The notes below the pieces were generated by a model. The model was not told the origin of the DNA. It worked only from the letters and a program-made list of their open reading frames with translations, and did no database searches. Of a DNA stretch of 64,000 nt, positions 59,816-64,000 are shown piece by piece. The position numbers and the translations under genes were made by a program. Source of the stretch: Curtobacterium luteum (lineage in GTDB: Bacteria; Actinomycetota; Actinomycetes; Actinomycetales; Microbacteriaceae). Position 1 is the stretch's first letter, and each line of letters opens with the position of its first letter. The DNA is taken from the NCBI RefSeq assembly GCF_014646995.1, contig NZ_BMOI01000002.1, positions 124,496-188,495 on the forward strand, in the 5' to 3' direction.

Positions 59816-60936
59816 CTGCGACACCACCCGAGGCCCTGCCCCCGCTGACCGTCACCGACGTCGCCGCCCGGGCGCAGGAGGTCCTCGACACCGTCGGCGC
59901 CGTCGTCGTCGGGATGCGGGAGCCGCTCGCCCTGGCCTTCGCGAGCATCCTCGCCGGGGGCCACGTCCTGTTCGAGGACGTCCCCGGGCTCGGCAAGACC
60001 CTCGCGGCCCGGAGCCTCGCCGCCGCCTGCGGCCTCGACTTCCGGCGACTCCAGTGCACCCCCGACCTGCTCCCCGCCGACATCACCGGCTCGTTCGTCT
60101 ACGCGCCGGCCACCGCCGAGTTCGTCTTCCGACCGGGCCCCGTCTTCACCGGGATGTTCCTCGCCGACGAGATCAACCGCACGTCCCCGAAGACGCAGTC
60201 GGCGCTGCTCGATGCGATGGCGGAGGGGCAGGTCACCGTCGAGGGCGAGGGCTTCCCGCTCCCCCGCCCGTTCCACGTCGTCGCGACCTCCAACCCGATC
60301 GAGTACGAGGGCACGTACGCGCTCCCGGAAGCCCAGCTCGACCGCTTCATGGTCCGCCTGTCGGTCGGGTACCCGTCGCGCGAAAGCGAGCAGCGCGTGC
60401 TCCTCAACCGCGTCGGCCGGCGGCACGAGGTCGCCGAGGTCCCGGCGGTCATCGACGGCTCCGACCTGCTGCGGATGCAGGCGAGCGTCGAGGGCGTGCA
60501 CGTCGACGAGGACATCGCGCTGTACTGCGTCGACCTCGCGAGCGCGACACGGGCGCACCGCGACGTCCAGGTCGGCGCGTCGCCGCGCGGCGCGCAGGCG
60601 CTCATGCTCGTCGGTCGGGCGCGGGCGGTGATGGACGGACGCGACTTCGTCACGCCGGAGGACGTCAAGACCGCGGCGGTGGCGGTGCTCGCGCACCGGG
60701 TCTCGTTGACGCCGCAGGCGTGGGCGAACGGGGTGGACCCTGCGCAGATCGTGCGGGGCATCGTGGCGCAGGTGGCGGGACCGCCGGTGGTGGGCGCGGG
60801 CGGCGGTCGCGGTGGGTCGCCCGCAGGCGGCGGTCCGGGTGCGTCGGGCGCGGGCGGCGGTCGCGGAAGGTCGCCCGCGTCCGCCGGTCGCGGGCTTCCC
60901 GGCGTTCCCGGCGTTCCCGGCCTGGAGGCGCGGTGA
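59812..60936 (+). CDS. MoxR-family AAA+ ATPase
   Basis: A 374-residue AAA+ protein with Walker A FEDVPGLGKTLAARSL, Walker B GMFLADEINRTSPKTQSALL, sensor 1 HVVATSNPIEYEGTY and the LPEAQLDRFMVRL arginine-finger region. MoxR ATPases act as chaperones, often with DUF58 proteins. The last 45 residues are Gly/Pro/Ser-rich repeats (GAGGGRGGSPAGGG and so on), unusual for the family and probably disordered. GTG at 59812 overlaps the previous stop. Confidence 0.93.
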   Translation: MTATPPEALPPLTVTDVAARAQEVLDTVGAVVVGMREPLALAFASILAGGHVLFEDVPGLGKTLAARSLAAACGLDFRRLQCTPDLLPADITGSFVYAPATAEFVFRPGPVFTGMFLADEINRTSPKTQSALLDAMAEGQVTVEGEGFPLPRPFHVVATSNPIEYEGTYALPEAQLDRFMVRLSVGYPSRESEQRVLLNRVGRRHEVAEVPAVIDGSDLLRMQASVEGVHVDEDIALYCVDLASATRAHRDVQVGASPRGAQALMLVGRARAVMDGRDFVTPEDVKTAAVAVLAHRVSLTPQAWANGVDPAQIVRGIVAQVAGPPVVGAGGGRGGSPAGGGPGASGAGGGRGRSPASAGRGLPGVPGVPGLEAR

Positions 60937-62279
60937 GCGTCCCCGACACATCTCACGCCCGGCCCGGGGCCGGCTCCGACACCGCGCCGGTCTGGGTCCG
61001 CAACCCCGCCCTCGTGTTCGGGCTCGCCGCGGGGGTGTTCCTCGCCGGCCTCGGCCTCGTCGCGGGGCGGCCGGAGCTCGCGGTCGTCGCGCTCCCCGCC
61101 CTCGTGACGGCCGGCTTCGGCGCACGTGGCCGCCGTTCCGGGCTGGGGATCGGCGGCGGAGCGCCCGTGCGGACGACGACCGAGCTCGCACCGTCCGACT
61201 CGGGCCGCGGGGTCAGGTACCGGACCGAGGTCACGGCGACGGACCCCGCCGAGGCGGTCGCCGTCGAGTTCCGGGTCGCGGGCGACCGACGCCACGTCGT
61301 CGTGGTGGACGCGCGGACGGCCGCGCGGCTCTCCGGCACCGTACCGGTGACCCACTCCGGCCCGCAGGAGATCCTCCGCACGCACGTCTCACTCCTCGGT
61401 CCGGGGGGCACTGCGCTCAGCGCCCCGGCTGCCGGCCCGGTGGCGTCGGCGGTGGTCCCGCCACCACACCTGCCGGTGCAGCACCTGCCGATGCCGCACC
61501 GGGTGACCGGCATCTCCGGCGCGCACGACTCCGCTCGTCCCGGTGACGGCGGCGAGTTCCGGGACGTCGCCGCCTTCACCCCCGGGGACCGACTCCGCAG
61601 GATCGACTGGCGACGCACCGCACGACGAGCCGAACGCCCCGGGGACCTCTACGTCCGGCGCACTTTCGCCACCGCGGACGCACTGGTGGTGCTCGTCGTC
61701 GACGGACGTGACGACCTCGGCCCAGACGTCACCCGGTGGAGCGGTGCCCGGCACGGAGCGCACGAGACGACCTCGCTCGACCTCGCCCGCGAGGCCGCCC
61801 TCTCCCTGGCGACCGCGTACGTCGGAGCCGGGGACCGGGTCGGCTTCCGGGCCCTGGGCGGTGCCGCGCGATCGGTCGAGCCGGGCGGCGGAACGCGGCA
61901 CCTCGAACGGCTCCGGTCGACGATCGCCACGGTGACGCCCACCGGCGACGCAGACGGCCCCACGCGGATGCCGCTCGTGCCGGCCGCATCGCTCGTGGTC
62001 GTCCTGTCCACGTTCCTCGACGACCAGCCGGCGACGATGGCGACGACCTGGGCGGCCACCGGGCACCGGGTCGTCGCGGTGGACGTGCTCCCGACCCCGG
62101 ACCTGCGCCGGGCCAGCAGACACGAGCGCCTCGCGTTCCGGTTGCTCGCACTCGAACGCGAGGACCGGCTCGCCGAGATGACCGCCACCGGTGTCGAGCG
62201 CATCAGCTGGCAGCGCGACGACGGCAGCTCCCCGGCCGTGCAGCTCCGGCTCCTCAGCCGTCCGCGGCGGGCCGGGTGA
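60933..62279 (+). CDS. DUF58 domain protein
   Basis: A 448-residue protein with two N-terminal helices (ALVFGLAAGVFLAGLGLVAG, LAVVALPALVTAGFGARG), a beta domain, the DUF58 core GEFRDVAAFTPGDRLRRIDW and a von Willebrand A-like part (DALVVLVVDGRDD, SLVVVLSTFLDD). It is the usual partner of MoxR, thought to be a MoxR client in envelope functions. GTG at 60933 overlaps the MoxR stop. Confidence 0.92.
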   Translation: MSVPDTSHARPGAGSDTAPVWVRNPALVFGLAAGVFLAGLGLVAGRPELAVVALPALVTAGFGARGRRSGLGIGGGAPVRTTTELAPSDSGRGVRYRTEVTATDPAEAVAVEFRVAGDRRHVVVVDARTAARLSGTVPVTHSGPQEILRTHVSLLGPGGTALSAPAAGPVASAVVPPPHLPVQHLPMPHRVTGISGAHDSARPGDGGEFRDVAAFTPGDRLRRIDWRRTARRAERPGDLYVRRTFATADALVVLVVDGRDDLGPDVTRWSGARHGAHETTSLDLAREAALSLATAYVGAGDRVGFRALGGAARSVEPGGGTRHLERLRSTIATVTPTGDADGPTRMPLVPAASLVVVLSTFLDDQPATMATTWAATGHRVVAVDVLPTPDLRRASRHERLAFRLLALEREDRLAEMTATGVERISWQRDDGSSPAVQLRLLSRPRRAG

Positions 62280-62812
62280 GCTTGCGTTCCCGAGCCGAGC
62301 GGACGGGCGCGCCCGCGATCGGCCGCGCGGTCCCGGCGTGGACGATCGGTGCGCTCGGCCTGGTCGCGGGGATCCTCGGATCGGTCGTGGTCGTCGGGGC
62401 GAGCGGCTGGCTCGTCGTCGCGGTCCTCCTGGCCGTGGCCGCCGCGGTCCTGCCCCGCGGGCCGTTCGCCGCCCTGTTGGTCGTGCAGCTCGCGATCGCC
62501 GGGCTCGACGGGGCCGACGTCGCCGTGCTCGTCCTGGCGACGCACCTCGTCCTCGCGACGAGCCTGCTCTGGGCGTGGACGCCGCGCACCGCCCGGGTGC
62601 AGCTCCGGGCCCTGCTGCCCGCAGCGATCCGGTTCGTCGCCGTGCAGGTCGCCGTGCAGGCGGTCGCGTTCGTCGTGGTCGCCCTGTTCGGCGACGCCGG
62701 GCCGGTCGGTGGCGTCTGGCTGGCGGTCGCGGGGGCGGTGGCCCTGCTCGGGCTCGCGCTCGGCCTGGTCGTGCCGATGCTGCTCAGGACCGGGGAGGAC
62801 ACGGGGCGCTGA
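62276..62812 (+). CDS. Membrane protein, last gene of the MoxR/DUF58 operon
   Basis: A 178-residue protein with about six hydrophobic segments (WTIGALGLVAGILGSVVVVG, LVVAVLLAVAAAVLP, FVAVQVAVQAVAFVVVALFG and others). No recognisable family. GTG at 62276 overlaps the DUF58 stop, so it is coupled. The stop codon lies inside a 30-bp tandem repeat. Confidence 0.78.
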   Translation: MSLRSRAERTGAPAIGRAVPAWTIGALGLVAGILGSVVVVGASGWLVVAVLLAVAAAVLPRGPFAALLVVQLAIAGLDGADVAVLVLATHLVLATSLLWAWTPRTARVQLRALLPAAIRFVAVQVAVQAVAFVVVALFGDAGPVGGVWLAVAGAVALLGLALGLVVPMLLRTGEDTGR

Positions 62813-62878
62813 GCGCCCGGCACCGCACCAGCGGGGCGCTGAGCGCCCGGCACCGCACCAGCGGGGCGCTGAGCGCCC
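62803..62878. repeat. 30-bp tandem repeat (2.5 copies) joining two convergent gene ends
   Basis: Units at 62803 and 62833 and a partial one at 62863-62878. Each has GGGCGCTGAGCGCCC, a perfect 6-bp hairpin with a TGA loop. The first holds the stop of the membrane protein gene, and the last touches the stop of the leftward permease gene (62878-62880). It may act as a set of bidirectional terminators. Confidence 0.85.
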
Positions 62879-63876
62879 TACGCCCGGCGCCGCACCCGCG
62901 GGTCCACGAACGCGTACACGACGTCGACGATCACGTTCGCGACGACGATGAGCAGCGCCGAGAACAGCGTGAAGCCGACGACCACCTGCAGGTCGAGCGT
63001 GTGCACCGCGTCGATGAGCAGCGCACCGAGGCCCTGCATCGAGAACACCTTCTCGGTGATGACCGCGCCGCCGAGGAGCGACCCGAGGTCGAGCCCGAAC
63101 AGCGTCACAACGGGCAGGATCGCCGTGCGGAGCCCGTGCCGCACCACGACCTGGCGTTCGCGCAGCCCCTTCGCGCGGGCGGTCCGGACGAAGTCCTGCG
63201 ACATCGACTCGAGCATCTCGCCCCGCGTGAGCCGGGCGTAGATCGCCGCGCTGATGAACGCGAGGACGCACCACGGCAGGATCAGGTGCGTGAACCAGCC
63301 GACCGGGTCGTCGGTGAACGCCACGTAGCCGCTCGTCGGCAGGATCCCCAGCACGAAGCCGAACAGCAGGATCGCCAGCAGGCCGACGAGGTACGACGGC
63401 GAGGAGACGCCGGCGACGGCCACGGTCATGACCGCGCGGTCCACGAACGTGCCGCGACGGAGGGCCGAGACCGTGCCGCCGACGACTCCGGCGACCAGCC
63501 ACAGCAGGGCGGCACCGACGGCGATCGACGCCGTGACGGGCAGGCGCGACACGATGAGGTTCGTGACACTGTCGTGCAGCTGGAACGAGTAGCCGAAGCA
63601 CGGGGCGGCGCAGTGGATCACCGAGGCGCCGCTGCCGAACGTCCGGCCGGTGAAGATGCCCGCGAGGTACGCGCCGAACTGCGCGAACCAGGGCTTGTCG
63701 GTGCCGAGGAACGCCTGCACCTCGCGGAGGCGGTCCGGCGTGCAGGGCTTGTCGCAGATCGCCCGCGCGGGGTTCGTCGGCAGGAGCACGAACAGGGCGT
63801 AGGTGATCGCCGCGACGACGAGCAGCACGACGACGGCGCCGAGGACACGGATCGCGATGAAGCGCAGGGTGGTCAC
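62878..63876 (-). CDS. Peptide/nickel ABC transporter permease (DppB/OppB type)
   Basis: A 332-residue membrane protein with six helices. It has the DppB-type N-terminus [20 protein letters not shown], an external loop with four cysteines (CDKPC, CAAPC) and the EAA region [23 protein letters not shown]. It imports oligopeptides together with a DppC partner. GTG at 63876 overlaps the upstream permease stop (GTGA). Confidence 0.93.
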   Translation of the reverse strand: MTTLRFIAIRVLGAVVVLLVVAAITYALFVLLPTNPARAICDKPCTPDRLREVQAFLGTDKPWFAQFGAYLAGIFTGRTFGSGASVIHCAAPCFGYSFQLHDSVTNLIVSRLPVTASIAVGAALLWLVAGVVGGTVSALRRGTFVDRAVMTVAVAGVSSPSYLVGLLAILLFGFVLGILPTSGYVAFTDDPVGWFTHLILPWCVLAFISAAIYARLTRGEMLESMSQDFVRTARAKGLRERQVVVRHGLRTAILPVVTLFGLDLGSLLGGAVITEKVFSMQGLGALLIDAVHTLDLQVVVGFTLFSALLIVVANVIVDVVYAFVDPRVRRRA

Positions 63877-64000
63877 CGGGCACCTCCACGGGGGTCGAGG
63901 GCGTCGCGGAGCGCATCGCCGAGCACGTTGAACGCGAGGGTGATGAGGAACAGCGCGGCGCCGGGGAAGACGAGGTACATCGGGTCGGTCTGCACCCACC
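63873..64000 (-). CDS. Peptide/nickel ABC transporter permease (DppC type), C-terminal part only
   Basis: The last 41 residues of a DppC-like protein are visible ([20 protein letters not shown], then [19 protein letters not shown]), ending in the typical DPR motif. The gene continues beyond the window. The stop overlaps the GTG of the DppB-type gene, so both belong to one peptide importer operon transcribed leftward. Confidence 0.9.
   Translation of the reverse strand, partial: WVQTDPMYLVFPGAALFLITLAFNVLGDALRDALDPRGGAR

Noticed and set aside
1..64000. tRNA, rRNA, riboswitch, transposase or phage genes
   Set aside because: I looked for cloverleaf-like blocks, transposase motifs, integrases and common riboswitch contexts (for example before pnuC) and found none that I could support by eye.

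Overview
The window is very GC-rich, densely packed actinobacterial chromosome. GTG starts are frequent, and many operons are joined by 4-bp GTGA/ATGA stop-start overlaps. At least ten genes have a TANNNT box 6-8 nt before the start codon, the mark of leaderless transcription. Protein style, gene content and the dispersed GC-rich palindromes fit Microbacteriaceae, most likely Curtobacterium or a close relative; this is inference, since no rRNA or marker gene is present. I saw no prophage, transposase, CRISPR array, tRNA or rRNA.

The left third is carbohydrate catabolism. Positions 1-12400 hold a polyol (probably tetritol: erythritol/threitol) locus: a SorC regulator, an MFS polyol permease, a fused DhaK-DhaL kinase, an RpiB-type isomerase, an RbsABC-like ABC importer with a DUF2291 accessory protein, a zinc polyol dehydrogenase and an FGGY kinase. 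Positions 12571-15460 hold a LolA-like secreted protein plus an ABC-2 type transporter whose permease gene is interrupted by a one-base shift at a CCC-TGA site. After an oxidoreductase and a phosphoesterase, 17645-34120 is an L-rhamnose/rhamnoside regulon. It contains a permease, rhamnose mutarotase, two LacI regulators, a CUT1 ABC importer, a GH78 rhamnosidase, rhamnose isomerase, a fused rhamnulose-1-P aldolase/lactaldehyde dehydrogenase, rhamnulokinase and L-lactate dehydrogenase. LacI-type operators lie at all three of its promoters. Together these genes would take rhamnosides to DHAP and pyruvate.

The middle (34191-50207) is mixed: a small lipoprotein, a Phd/RelE toxin-antitoxin pair, a cysteine hydrolase, a secreted GH5 glycosidase, a MarR-controlled oxidoreductase, a Nudix hydrolase, a ROK-controlled ABC importer plus GH13 alpha-glucosidase operon, an ABC-2 exporter divergent from its putative regulator, a TetR regulator and a PnuC vitamin transporter.

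The right part (50344-64000) holds an SDR, an iron-sulfur bacterial photolyase, an Eis-type acetyltransferase, a DUF2087 protein, a decayed patch with a broken acetyltransferase gene, a GNAT, a secreted GH20 hexosaminidase, a DUF4129/MoxR/DUF58 membrane operon and the end of a peptide ABC importer operon cut by the window edge.

Short tandem duplications recur at gene 3' ends, often including the stop codon. Intragenic VNTR-like repeats (59621-59764) and two dispersed intergenic repeat families also stand out.
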